From Panorpa germanica (taxonomy: Eukaryota > Arthropoda > Insecta > Mecoptera > Panorpidae): a stretch of 64,000 nt of DNA. Shown piece after piece: positions 24,901 through 34,910 of the stretch. Each line of letters opens with the position of its first letter. The first letter of the stretch is position 1. The notes under the pieces were generated by a model. That model saw only the letters and a list, made by a program, of their open reading frames with translations, made no database searches and was not told where the DNA came from. The DNA is taken from assembly GCA_963678705.1 (NCBI GenBank), contig OY783212.1, positions 13,268,001 to 13,332,000 on the forward strand, read 5' to 3'. Made by a program: the position numbers and the translations under genes.

Positions 24901-27900
24901 GATCAAATAAGAATGTATATAGCTTTATATGTATACGAAGAGTGAAATGGAAGAAAAATGGAAAAACAAAAGGTAGAAAAGAGAGCTATAGGCAGAAAAA
25001 TATGGTAATTTATTTGCCACATTATTAAACAATGTTATATAGACGTCAAGCACGTAAAAAATGTAAAATTAAACTGCGAATATCTCATACTATACGTATA
25101 TATTCTTTAACTTGGTAAATTAATCGTTTCTTTTCGTCTCTGCTTCTATATGTTTTTTAAATTTGTTTTATTTAACATCAGCCTACTTCCTATGCCGAGT
25201 TCTATCACCAACGACCTCTTACAATTTTGGTAGTATTTATGGTATTGTGGCCTCATACATATGAATTACACCACTCCCTTATACTTATAAGTTTTATGTT
25301 AAGAACAAATTCTGATAGCAACCAAGTCTATAATACTCGTATGTAGTACTGACCCGAGGAACGGCGGCAGTTTCAATCAAGTTATAAATGCTTTTAGTCA
25401 CAATTACGTCTTTTCTTCTATTATTACTTATTCCATAAACAATAATATACATTTTAAACGGAAGTGGTTTCCTTTGATATCTTGAATATTGTTTCACATT
25501 CATTTTGAAAGCACCCTTTGAAGTTATTATATTAATTTCTGCTCTGACAATTTACTGTTACACTGTTTAATTAATATTGCTACACCGTAGATTCTAATAC
25601 AAAGTCTTTGAATGACAGGTATTAATCAATATCTCCATTATGTGACACGTGACTTAATTAATGTCGTGCGGACTAAGAACAAACATTTGATCTTCGAGTT
25701 CATGTTTAATTGAAGACTGTTGTTCGAAAAACATAAAATATAATTGCATCGGCGTATCCAGAGTAATCACAACTATCAAGATTTGTGCCGATCGCATCTA
25801 CAGAGAGTCTCATGACTAGATCCTTCTGCACAACCCTTCTATTTATTGAGGTTGTATAATAATTACAAACAATGGGCTTGTGTCCTCATTTTTTAGTGGT
25901 CGATTTTTCAATTGTTAATTGAAATTAATGTTAATAAATGTGTATTGGCGTGTCTATTTTATTAAATATCTAAATATTGACGGAGATATAGCAATTAAAA
26001 ATTTGAATTGTAGTTCTAGCGCTAGAAATGGTCGGCCATATTTGTATGACGTGAAATGCATTTTAACGTCAGTTATTTGTTGAGTAGGTAATGTAGGTAT
26101 GTGTGCTGTGGTAATGTTTTGTAGCTGTTGGTAGTCAAATAATCAAGTCAAGTCAAAGAATAATAAGTTTTTATTTTATTTAACCCTGTTACGGAAGACA
26201 TAATATTGAAATCTTATTGTTCCTTGCAATAGCTGTAAATAATATTTGATATTTTGATATATAAATACATATAGCAGAGATTTATGAGCTGTAAGGTTGG
26301 TACACTTTTATAGAAATTAAGACACAGGATACAAGCCTATTTATAAATATTTCACTAGCAGCATCGGTTGCTTTTCTAACTAATGCTAAAAACTCATGCC
26401 AAAACATGTACAACATATTTTTTAAACTATTTTTTTAAATAAACACTGTCCTAATTTTGTTTAAATGACCATTTTCTACAAATATAATAATTATTCTGGT
26501 ATAACATTTTCATATCAACTGTGACAAATGTGGGTAAATAATATTTGAAGCAAAGCAATTAGTTAATTACATCCAATATTTTATTTTCTATTCTTCATTA
26601 TAATGTATTTTATGACAATGCGATGGTGGCGATGATAATACACTAATACTAATGAATAAAAATACAACAGCTCAAATAACTACTATACATCTTTTTTACA
26701 CAATTTGAAATGTGATAATTTGTAAACTTTTGTAAAACGTACCTACATAGTATACAGCGTACGTATCACTAGTATACAGCGAGAAGTGATTAGCGACGTA
26801 TGCTGAAGGGCAACTAGAGGGCGTGCGGGGCGAGAACCTTGAATAATTGAAAGCTCTACATTAATAATAAATTACATTCTTACTTGATGTGATATTTAGA
26901 AGTTGTAAGTGGTAATGACATAATATATCTTTAGCTGGATTCATTTTATCATTTAGATTTCTCATGGTAAATGTAAATTTAATATGAAATTAATGAGGTT
27001 TTATTTAGAATCATTTAGAAATTCTTGTGAGCAAAGGGCAAATGGAAAAGGATAATAAATAATAGAAGGATGGCAGAAAAAGCAAAATTGAAAATATATT
27101 AAATGTACTCGTATACACTTTAAAGAAAATTGACATAAATAACTTGCTAGCTATACTTTGAACTATGTCTAAAGCGTGTTAAAGCATACACTGTAAAAAA
27201 AAAATTCGTTGCAAAAAAACTTTAGACACCTAGCGGCGCACTACAGATAATATCTCGCAAAATAGAATCAAACAGTGTAGGTAATGTTTTTTATGAAATT
27301 TTATGTATTTTCAACATTGTGTCAGTATTTCAAAAAAGATTAGGCAGACGAAATTAAAGCATTTTCAGGTTATATTGCTCCCATATTTAATGTCTTCTTC
27401 CAGTATGAATTTACACATTTTGTATTTACTTGTAGATCTACCTTTAATGCTAAATTTTAATTGTTATGCTTTGCTCTTATAATTAAGTTTGTTCTAGATT
27501 CAAGAATAATGTTAGCTGTTTTAAGTGAAAATTAATTCTTGGCGATTTGCCATCCACTCCATTTACCACAGCTGAAAATAAAAACAAATAAAATCCTAAT
27601 CTAATTTTGCACCCTCTTGTTTTCGTAAGACGTGCCTGTAATAACAATTGTGCCATTGAAGCCCCGTGATGGTTAAATAATTTTTCATCGTAGTTGATTT
27701 TAAGAGGAGCATCATTACTTCAACGGCTTTATAAAATGCCCTTGAGTCTTTGTGTTAAAAATGAAAAATTAGAAAAACTTTTGAAGTCTTTGAATGTAAT
27801 TGTCTCTCTATATCAAATGAATAAACTTTGACACAGTTATTTGTTGTATAGAAAGTTTACTTTGAAACGGAAACATTACTTAAGTTCGCAGTATTATTAC

Positions 27901-30900
27901 AGTTAAAGTGCAGTCAGTTGGTTTGGCGTTTTTATGCTTTTATTATGTGCTGTGAATAGGTGGTTATCGCAATACTCATATAGAAGTTGACAAGTTGAAG
28001 GAAAGGAAATGCACCCTTATATAATCTTTTGTTATCGATATTTTCCATTGTCTGTTAAACAAACTTTAATACCATTTTTTTTTAATCTAACGCTTAAGTA
28101 TTGTTTGTCTTTTTTAATGATTGTCAAGAAATCGTAATGGGTCTTATGATAAGTTATGAAACTATGTACTTTACAAGAAATACGACAAATGAATGAATAA
28201 ATAAACAGTGGTACCTCGGGTTACGAACTTATTTTGTTCTTGTACTACATTCTTAAGTAGAAATATTCGTAAACCGAAACAAGTCACTTAATTTTGACAA
28301 ATTTGAATATTTTGTAGGCAACAGTTTGAAGCCAATTATGACTCGATGCAATTGATTCGCATTGGACGTAAACAAAATGGTAATTCAAAAGAGATTATGA
28401 TATGTAATCAATTAAATTATATTTACGACTTTCACGATAAAACTTACATAGAGAAATTTTTCTTTGTATAACTGTTATCATGTCTACGTTAAAAATGTAA
28501 AGCCATGCTAAAATGAGACAATACTCATGAATTATATTTCTTTAAATTGAAAGTATATAGACATTCTTTATTCATTTTATAACTTTCTATTCAATTTAGT
28601 ATTATACTTGAACATTATATTTATAAGCGTGTAATTAATTTGCTTATTTAATTTTAGGTGTCGGCAAGGTTTTGCGAAGGGGGCCATCGGTGTTCTGCCC
28701 CCAAGGAATGCTGTTTACAAGGGTGTTGTTACTTGTATACTCCACCAGGACCTCCTAGAGCACCAGCACCATCTGGAGATCATGTACTTAGTTTGTTCTT
28801 TGTTAACCACTGGTATTTCTGGTAAGTTCTTGTCAAAATTTAATATTATTTATGATAATACGATCAGTGGCGTACATACCATACCGTATTTTAACTGGTT
28901 TTGGTGTTGCAGTTTTCTGGTGTACATTTACTGATATTATGTATTAGTAAGGCTTCGACATAGTGTCAGCTTATTTCGCTTTGGTGCCATAGGTTGTAAA
29001 ATTAAAAGAGCCATGCAAGTAAAATAAGATTTTGTTGACCCCTATTTAATTGATTTTTAGTCATACATAATTTCAGTTTCCATTCACTTTTATGCCCGGA
29101 CCACATATGCTAAAGTGTATATACGTGCTCGAACCACGAATGTTCACGTTACTACAGAATACTTGCTCTATGAGCACGAATATTTTTCTTGTAAGCATAT
29201 GTATATATGCATTATGCCGGTTTCACACCAGAGAGACAAAACAACAAAACACGAACAAAAATTGTTTTTTTGAACAAAAACACCAATGTTTACACCAAAG
29301 AGACGGTTCTTAAAACATTTTTGTTTTTAAAAACTTGTTTTAGTAAACAAAACATATTGCCATCTGGAGTCGGTAAGATCAAATAAAAACACGTTTGTTG
29401 CTTTTTAGTCTGTTGGTTTGAACAAGCAATTTTGTTTTTGTGAACATTTGCGCTTGTCGGTTGTTATTTATCATTTGGCTAACAACTAGTTCCAAGAGCA
29501 GTTATAAATAAGTGCAGAATGCAGTGGACAAAAGATAAGACCAGCAATTTAATAGAAATAAAGCAATATATAAAACAGAACTATTTTTAAAATAAAGCAA
29601 ATCATGTTTTTGTTTTGTTTTTTGAAAACATAATTGTTTTTTCAAAATTTTCTCTTTGGTGTAAAACCAGCATTAGGCATTCGTACACGAACACCCGGCA
29701 TTTGAATCCCCCTCCGGGTTCGTGAACACCAGGTGCGCGTTTTAGTTTGAACATCTTACAGCTTCCAACTTCAGCTTAGTTGTTCGTTTCTAAATCTGAA
29801 TTAAAGATAAATTGTATTTTAAAAATATGGTATATGTATTTGTTAATACTTATTTCTAATAACAGTGAAAATTAATGAAATATGCAATATCTGTTGTTGT
29901 TATGATAAAACAAATTCTCCATGCATATTTTTGTCAATGAAGGATGACGTAATACTCGAGTATTATTCTTTCTAAAACCGGATGTTGTTTCATTTGCTAC
30001 TTCTATCTCTCGAAGTTTTAACAATAGGAAATATTTTGTGGACTGTAAGTTATTTTCCATGAGATCTCCCTGGGATATAAATCCCCATGTATCTAAGGTG
30101 CACATCTGAGTCTCGGACGGGACGACGAGCATTGGACGAGATAAATGTGTGGGATGGGGTTGAGTAGGGGTGAGGATTACTTGGGGCAGCATAACGGTTA
30201 TGGGCTTTGTAGTTTTTCCTTGTTTGTTTCAATGCTGTCGTTGATATGGATTATGTTTATATAGAACTGCTGAATTTAACAATATACAACTGTGAATGTA
30301 ATGAAATAAACTGGAAAGAAATATTTTTCTTTCATTGAATACCAAATGAGGTAGAGTGATTCCAAATTACATGATTCAATAAAATGGATTCCAAGATCCG
30401 GGAAATAGAATTTATTTGTTACAGTTTTGTTATTTATTTTGTACTTTTCTTTTGTTGTTGAGAATATTGGTTTACGTACATATTGAAATTCGTTTAGTTA
30501 GGAGATGGGTACGCAGAAGGATTGCGCTCCGGAAATTAAAGTTTTGCATGATATTTTAACTTGTATTCTGTGGACAGTAAGATATCTTTTTACATTTAAA
30601 ATAACTTTGCAAGAGTTTAAGGGTATTATTGATAAAACTTCATCAAAACAAGATCAAACGTAGTTTTAAATTTCAATTTATTTCAGAGATAGATAATACC
30701 ATATCGCAGTTTTTATATATTTTTCATTACTGAATACATACTGTTTTTATGTAAGTTGACTCTTAAATATTATAAAATGACCCTTATGTATTCCTGATAT
30801 AAGATTCATCATTAATACGTTTTAAAATATTCTATCCATCTAAAAATTCTGAGATATATTTTCACGAAGTGTGATTTTAATATACTACATTATTTATACT

Positions 30901-33900
30901 ATATGCTACTATAAGTTTACTAGAGTATCAAGTTAAAAGAACGTGATATAACACATTTTGATACAATGAACAAGTAAATTATTTTACTTTCAGACAAACT
31001 AAGACTAACATAATATTAACTTAACTAATAAGAACAAAGTTGGAAATAAAGTAGTTAACTTTTGTTCAACGTATAATATTAGAGATCTGTTTTAACATTT
31101 GTCTTTATTCTACAGGTGTGTGGTGGCAGCCTTGGTGCTGGCTTTGTTATGCGCCTGCTCGTTATGGAGACGTAGACGAACCCTCTGCGGTTGGAGAGAC
31201 TGGAGTAGTTCCGGTAGAGACGACAGAGCTTCTGAACCAGACTCTGCAGGCTCGTGTTATCCCCCACCACAATATTCTAGGTGCAGTTCGTTCCACCATG
31301 CGCCGCCACCGTACACGGAGGTATATTTTTAAAATAATCATAAATCGTGTACTTGAAGTTTTATGACGTACTATATTTTATTGTGTATAAAAAAATAATA
31401 AGTAGAAAAGTATATTTATCGATTTATACTTGTTCTTATGAAAGTTAGGGGAGAAAATTTCAAATTGAAATACCGGTTAGATTGGTTTATTGGATATTGT
31501 CTTTTTTGAGCACTGGCCAAATCGAAATAAAATATAGATGCAAGATATATTCGTAACAAATGTAGTGAAACGTATATTCAAAATCTAATAGCTTATATAA
31601 GGGAAACAAAAGTATTACTAGCAACATAAGTAACAGAGTATTACTAGCAATAGCACGTTATCCTATGAACAATTACTTAGCGTCCCTATCTATAGCTGAG
31701 CTCAAATTCAATCTTTAACAAATGTATATGGTACCGGATAGAATTGTATCAAATTTAACAACAAGATGACATGAAAAATTTAATATTAATTAATGAAATT
31801 TGAAGTTTTAGAAAAAAATGATTCACTCGCTTTTCTTATATTGGCTAAAATATGAGCTAGCGAGTCATTTTACCAAATTGTTAATTAAAAGAAGTAAGAT
31901 TATTGAAATTAAAATTGAAAAGCCCGCTTTATTCAAATTAGTCCAGTACTTCATGAAACAAATAAGGCACATTTTATATTCTACAAGCTTACTAACAGAC
32001 TATTACACACACACACTTTTACTAAACCAATTTTTAGCATTTTCATAGTGTTTAAATAGTTATAAAGACATTTAATATGTTATATAACTTTTATATACTG
32101 CGTAGTAATAAAAGATTTTTTCCTGAAAGAAACCCTACCGTTAAATTACCATTTTCATGTCTTAACGTTTCTTTTTATGGCACCCATAAGGGCTGATTTA
32201 TTAGACCGTTAAGCACGTAACATGTTTTTAATTACTTATCTATGATTTAGTACCTTTATGACCGCGTTTATCAAAATGAAATAATACTCGTCATGATAGG
32301 CTTGATTTATTACTTTGTTGAATTATTATGTGCATATACTCCTACGTTATTTGAAATTGCTTTTATGAAAATTGTTGTGACGCACTTTAGAGTTAATATT
32401 ATAATTAATCGAATCGTGGAATTGTTACCGTATTAGAAATATATCTTCTTATTAATTATTCGATAAGGAAATGTTATCTGCATATAAAATATCTTATATA
32501 TCTATTAGAAACATAAAATTAATTTTTTAGTAAGCTGGTACTAGTAGGTTCAAACTTTTAAATTTAGTAGCTTTTGTTCACTCTTTAGATACTAAAGATA
32601 TATTTTCTACCATTTTTAAATTGAACGTGAAAATTAAACTAAAAACAGCGGTGATATTCTTCTATCCGGTTACATGTTATTCATTTGCTAAAGATCTCAT
32701 TTTTTCTACTGTAAATTTATCACATATTCTATACTATTCAGAGCAATATTTTACCACTATATAAATATCGTATATTGAAAAGTAATATTATTTTTTGAAG
32801 ACATCTTGTGAAATACAGTTCCATTATTTTTAAACTTAAAAATGTTAATCCCAATGTTATAAAGTAAATATTTGCACAATAAAAAACACTAAATATTTTA
32901 TCAAATTCCTATTTTATAGCGTGTCAACCTTCAATTAAGGAAGTATTTAGTTTTTTCATTTACGAATCGCATTGTTTTATAGAGATAAGAAAAATGTAAT
33001 GCAAACATGTAAAAAATAGGACCGATTATTTGAATGTAGTAAATATAGTGGCGCCCCGCTGAATGATGATAAGGATTTTATTAATTATTTGTAGGTGACC
33101 TCCAAACCCGACTTGTACCCTTTAGTGTTCAGCTACAGCGGTGAGGCCGGCAGCAAGGGAGGGGCGAGCTACCTCATGGTGCAGTACTTCAGAAATTACA
33201 TCGTCAGGCCTGCAGGTAGTAAACTTATTGATGGTTTCTTATCTAGCTTCTGCAGTTTCATAATATGCGATGAAACTACTTTATACGACTCGTAGGTCAG
33301 GGCTTTTAAAGCTCTGTTGCGGACACGACGGGAAATAAAATTGAATATTTAATTGAAAAATAAAATGTTCTTTCGGATATATACGAGTACGTGGATTTAT
33401 TATATAATAAAATAGACCAGTAGACTTGACCAATTTTATTGATATAATAATTATTTGGTATGTTACTGATTCGAATTCAACGAACATTTCGAATATACAT
33501 TTATGCAAACTAAGCTATATATCACATTTAATGTATATTTTGAATAAAATGAACTTAAAAGCTACAGAGAGCTGCAACTTATTTAAATTTTCAATTTCTA
33601 AAAAAATGTTATTTAAGAAAAAGAAAATGAAAACATCTATAGTTCTATAATCTAGTTTTATTATTACAGGTTCCTTGTCTGCGACCAGCACTATCGATTC
33701 GCTAAGTTCAAGCTTTATTTGCAATGCCAACGAAGCAAACACACTAGTTCCTCCGCCGTACTCCAGCACAGCAAGTCCTGACAGAGCCTCTCCAGGTGCA
33801 CCAATACCTCGTTCAGCTTCTTCACTAATATGCCGAGAATCCCCCAGAGGATCAGCATCAATACGTCACTCTGGCAGCACACAATTTCAAGTCCCCAGCA

Positions 33901-34910
33901 AGAACCAACACAATCATTTAAACAACAATAGACAAAACTACGACACAGACACCCAGAACAATAGCAATACGAATAGCAATATATATGTTGAAAATACTAT
34001 CAACAATCAGAATTCAGAAAATGTATCAAACTATAGTTTACGAAATGGTAACCAGAATGGATCAGTGAACGGGAACATCAACTACAGCAACCACGCGATT
34101 TACGACAGCTGCGGTTCCATTGGTGGGTCAATTGACGAGTCGGCAATATCTATACAAACACAAGATGGCGATTCGAGAAATATTGATGAGCTGCGAAGGA
34201 GCCTGGACACGTGTTGTCAGATCCTCCAGCAACGGCAAATACCCTGCACCCAAACGAACAGCACAATCACTAGCAGTGTGCCTCCAGAATGTAGCACTAG
34301 ACTAGCAACAAGAATCCTAAGTAGCTTCGATTCGAGAGAGTTCGGCACTCAACCAAACTTCCAGGATTTACAGAGATCCTTCAGTATAGCGAATTCCACA
34401 ACGGGATCTGACGTCAGCAGCTTGGCTAACGTTGGTACACCTGATTCCCCACCTCGTGCCACCAGTCCAACGGTAGAAGTTCGTGAACTTTTAGATAAGA
34501 TTCGTCAATTACAGGAAGAACCGATTCTCTGTACAACAGCACCTTCTTCTCTTGTTAGTACGACTACACAACAAACGCAGCCTTCAATAGCCGTTCCAGT
34601 GCCGGTTCCAGTGCCCGTGCCTACTACGTCGTCAGCTTCTCAAGAACGACCTTCGACCTTCACTCAACTTAGAAGAAAACGTTATTTCAATAAAAGTGCA
34701 AAGACATTGTATATGCCACTTAATAATGGTGGAACGAAAAGTTCCTTGAAGTCACCAGTTGCTATTTTTGGGAATAGAGGAAGAAGAGGATGGGTGTCCA
34801 GGTCGGCACCTACTACTCCCAGCACAGCGCCCTTAACAGATAGACTAACGGATGGAAGTCCGCTCCTTGCCGAACACGATGAAGAAACAGGACAAGACGA
34901 AGTGTTGTAA
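13644..34910 (+). CDS. WBP1/VOPP1-like single-pass membrane protein with PPxY motifs, 5 coding exons, 597 aa
   Basis: Exons: 13644-13706, 28658-28821, 31116-31320, 33095-33215, 33670-34910; all are GT-AG and the phases (0, 2, 0, 1) join in one frame. Residues 1-24 form a signal peptide ending ...NKVSA. A short Cys-rich ectodomain follows (C27, C33, C39-C40, C44-C45), then an aromatic HWYFW leading into a membrane segment (about 73-93) and a stop-transfer RRRR. This order is the hallmark of the WBP1/WBP1L/VOPP1 family, whose PPxY motifs bind WW domains (YAP, NEDD4-type ligases) and which sit in endosomal or lysosomal membranes. Three PPxY motifs are present: PPQY 126-129, PPPY 139-142, PPPY 212-215. 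The ~400-residue tail is Asn/Ser/Gln-rich with a VPVPVPVPVP run, making the protein much longer than vertebrate relatives. The first intron is almost 15 kb. The family call is by architecture; orthology is not proven. Confidence 0.85.
14505..14580 (-). repeat. SINE fragment (3' portion)
   Basis: On the minus strand this reads GAGGTCGTTGGTGATAAGAC followed by TCGGCATCG, the shared tail core of a tRNA-derived SINE family also present at 22,969, 25,178, 40,107, 41,003, 44,190 and 51,601. The tRNA-like head is missing. Confidence 0.55.
14792..15124 (+). mobile_element. Non-autonomous Helitron-like element
   Basis: The element begins TCTTAATATATATAAATTAC and ends GGGACAGCTAG, and is flanked by A and T, which fits the Helitron rule (5'-TC, CTRR-3', insertion between A and T). 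The interior carries CCGATTTTAATGAAATTTGT, typical of dispersed insect repeats of this type. A perfect 28-bp direct duplication lies inside (15004-15031 and 15048-15075). There is no Rep/helicase coding. I did not confirm the 3' hairpin in detail. Confidence 0.55.
15880..16028 (+). mobile_element. Decayed copy of the Tc1/mariner-type MITE at 62,633
   Basis: Alignment by eye to 62,633-62,846 shows shared CTTAAAAGAGGTYATAAGAG near the left and CCGCCGAACTCTCATAATTT near the right, with the interior diverged and shortened. The outer left terminal repeat is no longer recognisable. It lies in the first intron of the WBP1-like gene. Confidence 0.5.
16153..16171. repeat. Short (GACGTC)n simple repeat
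   Basis: A run of overlapping CGACGT units in AT-rich intron sequence. In one plus-strand frame it reads poly-arginine, but the surrounding 60-codon frame has no other support as a gene. CpG-rich repeats are uncommon in this window. Confidence 0.4.
21858..21919. repeat. (AT)n microsatellite
   Basis: About 31 uninterrupted AT dinucleotides inside the first intron of the WBP1-like gene. Confidence 0.95.
22659..22681 (-). other. Possible 23-nt micro-exon on the minus strand
   Basis: On the minus strand a pyrimidine-rich acceptor (CTTTGTTTCAG) is followed by 23 nt starting GTAATTCCAAGC and ending AAAGTG, and then by a consensus donor GTAAGT. Both signals are strong, but such pairs arise by chance in AT-rich sequence. 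It would require a minus-strand transcript overlapping the WBP1-like intron. Confidence 0.2.
22969..23190 (+). repeat. tRNA-derived SINE copy (near full length)
   Basis: The copy opens with a tRNA-like head containing a near-perfect B box (GGTTCGATTTC), then TTTATATTTTCTGGGTTT, GAGGCCACTG and the tail core GATAGGACTCATCATCC. It ends in an AATAATAATAATT tail. It is the best-preserved member of the family in this window. RNA polymerase III promoter function is inferred only. Confidence 0.65.
25178..25290 (-). repeat. SINE copy, head-truncated
   Basis: Read on the minus strand it carries GAGGCCACAATACCAT and GTAAGAGGTCGTTGGTGATA followed by GAACTCGGCATAGG. This matches the 3' two-thirds of the copy at 22,969 and the fragment at 14,505. 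The tRNA-like head is absent, as expected for 5'-truncated retrocopies. Confidence 0.6.
25924..26095 (+). repeat. Dispersed repeat copy 1 (paired with 48,599-48,730)
   Basis: It aligns by eye to 48,599-48,730: both run ATTAATGT, a CTATTTWRTTAAATATC block, ACGGARATATA, AAAATTTGAAT, then TATGACGT or TGACGTCA followed by AGTAGTTAT/GTTATTTG and GGTAAT. No coding or terminal repeats are seen, so the class is unknown. Confidence 0.45.
28033..28040. promoter_or_regulatory. DREF-type palindrome TATCGATA
   Basis: An exact DRE octamer lies 618 bp before exon 2 of the WBP1-like gene. Other copies are at 22,866 and 59,132. None is next to a clear transcription start, so function is doubtful. Confidence 0.15.
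28205..28300 (+). mobile_element. Possible DNA-transposon end (GGTACCTCGGGTTACGAAC)
   Basis: The sequence CAGTGGTACCTCGGGTTACG resembles a widespread animal transposon terminus of the form CAGnGGTnCCTCGnnnTACGA. A matching opposite end (RC-type TCGTAA...CCGAGG) is not seen, although TTCGTAAACCGAAAC follows within 60 bp. It is at best a solo end or degraded element. Confidence 0.3.
29215..29672 (+). mobile_element. PIF/Harbinger-type MITE with MADF-like remnant
   Basis: The left end TGCCGGTTTCACACCAGAGA and the reverse complement of the right end TGCTGGTTTTACACCAAAGA match at 17 of 20 positions. The element is flanked on both sides by TTA (29212-29214 and 29673-29675), the TWA-type 3-bp target duplication typical of PIF/Harbinger. 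A third partial copy of the terminal motif (TTTACACCAAAGAGAC) lies inside at about 29,290. The total is 458 bp, with no transposase. Confidence 0.8.
29519..29590 (+). pseudogene. Truncated MADF-like reading frame inside the MITE
   Basis: A 23-codon frame begins MQWTKDKTSNLIEI and ends at TAA. W-x-x-x-x-T-x-x-L-I is how many MADF domains start, and PIF/Harbinger elements commonly carry a second MADF or Myb/SANT-type protein. A TATA-like TATAAATAA lies just upstream. The frame is almost certainly a deletion remnant of an autonomous parent's gene. The identification rests on a short motif. Confidence 0.4.
31321..33094. other. Third intron of the WBP1-like gene
   Basis: 1.8 kb of AT-rich sequence with no recognisable exon, repeat or structured element. 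The plus-strand frame at 31,818-32,048 is ordinary AT-rich open sequence. Confidence 0.6.
33216..33669. other. Fourth intron of the WBP1-like gene
   Basis: 454 bp, AT-rich, containing one TACGAGTA octamer at 33,382. No other feature was seen. Confidence 0.6.

Larger units (their letters stand above)
13707..28657. other. First intron of the WBP1-like gene (14,951 bp)
   Basis: This intron is AT-rich and lacks convincing nested plus-strand exons. It contains SINE pieces, the Helitron-like element, a MITE remnant, poly-T (17,162-17,180), a CA-rich run (about 17,812-17,828), an (AT)n microsatellite (21,858-21,919) and several TACGAGTA octamers. GC-richer islands at about 19,010-19,270 and 19,600-19,760 have no assignable coding or TE signature. 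A possible 23-nt minus-strand micro-exon lies at 22,659-22,681. Confidence 0.6.
28822..31115. other. Second intron of the WBP1-like gene
   Basis: The 2.3 kb intron is AT-rich. It contains the PIF/Harbinger-type MITE (29,215-29,672) and a GC-rich imperfect inverted repeat at about 29,687-29,725 (CACGAACACCCGG against CCGGGTTCGTG). The reading frames at about 29,872-30,232 on the minus strand overlap each other and show no family signature. Confidence 0.6.

Noticed and set aside
31118..31366. Alternative frame across exon 3 of the WBP1-like gene
   Set aside because: It overlaps the correct frame, which joins the neighbouring exons in phase and encodes the membrane segment and PPxY motifs.
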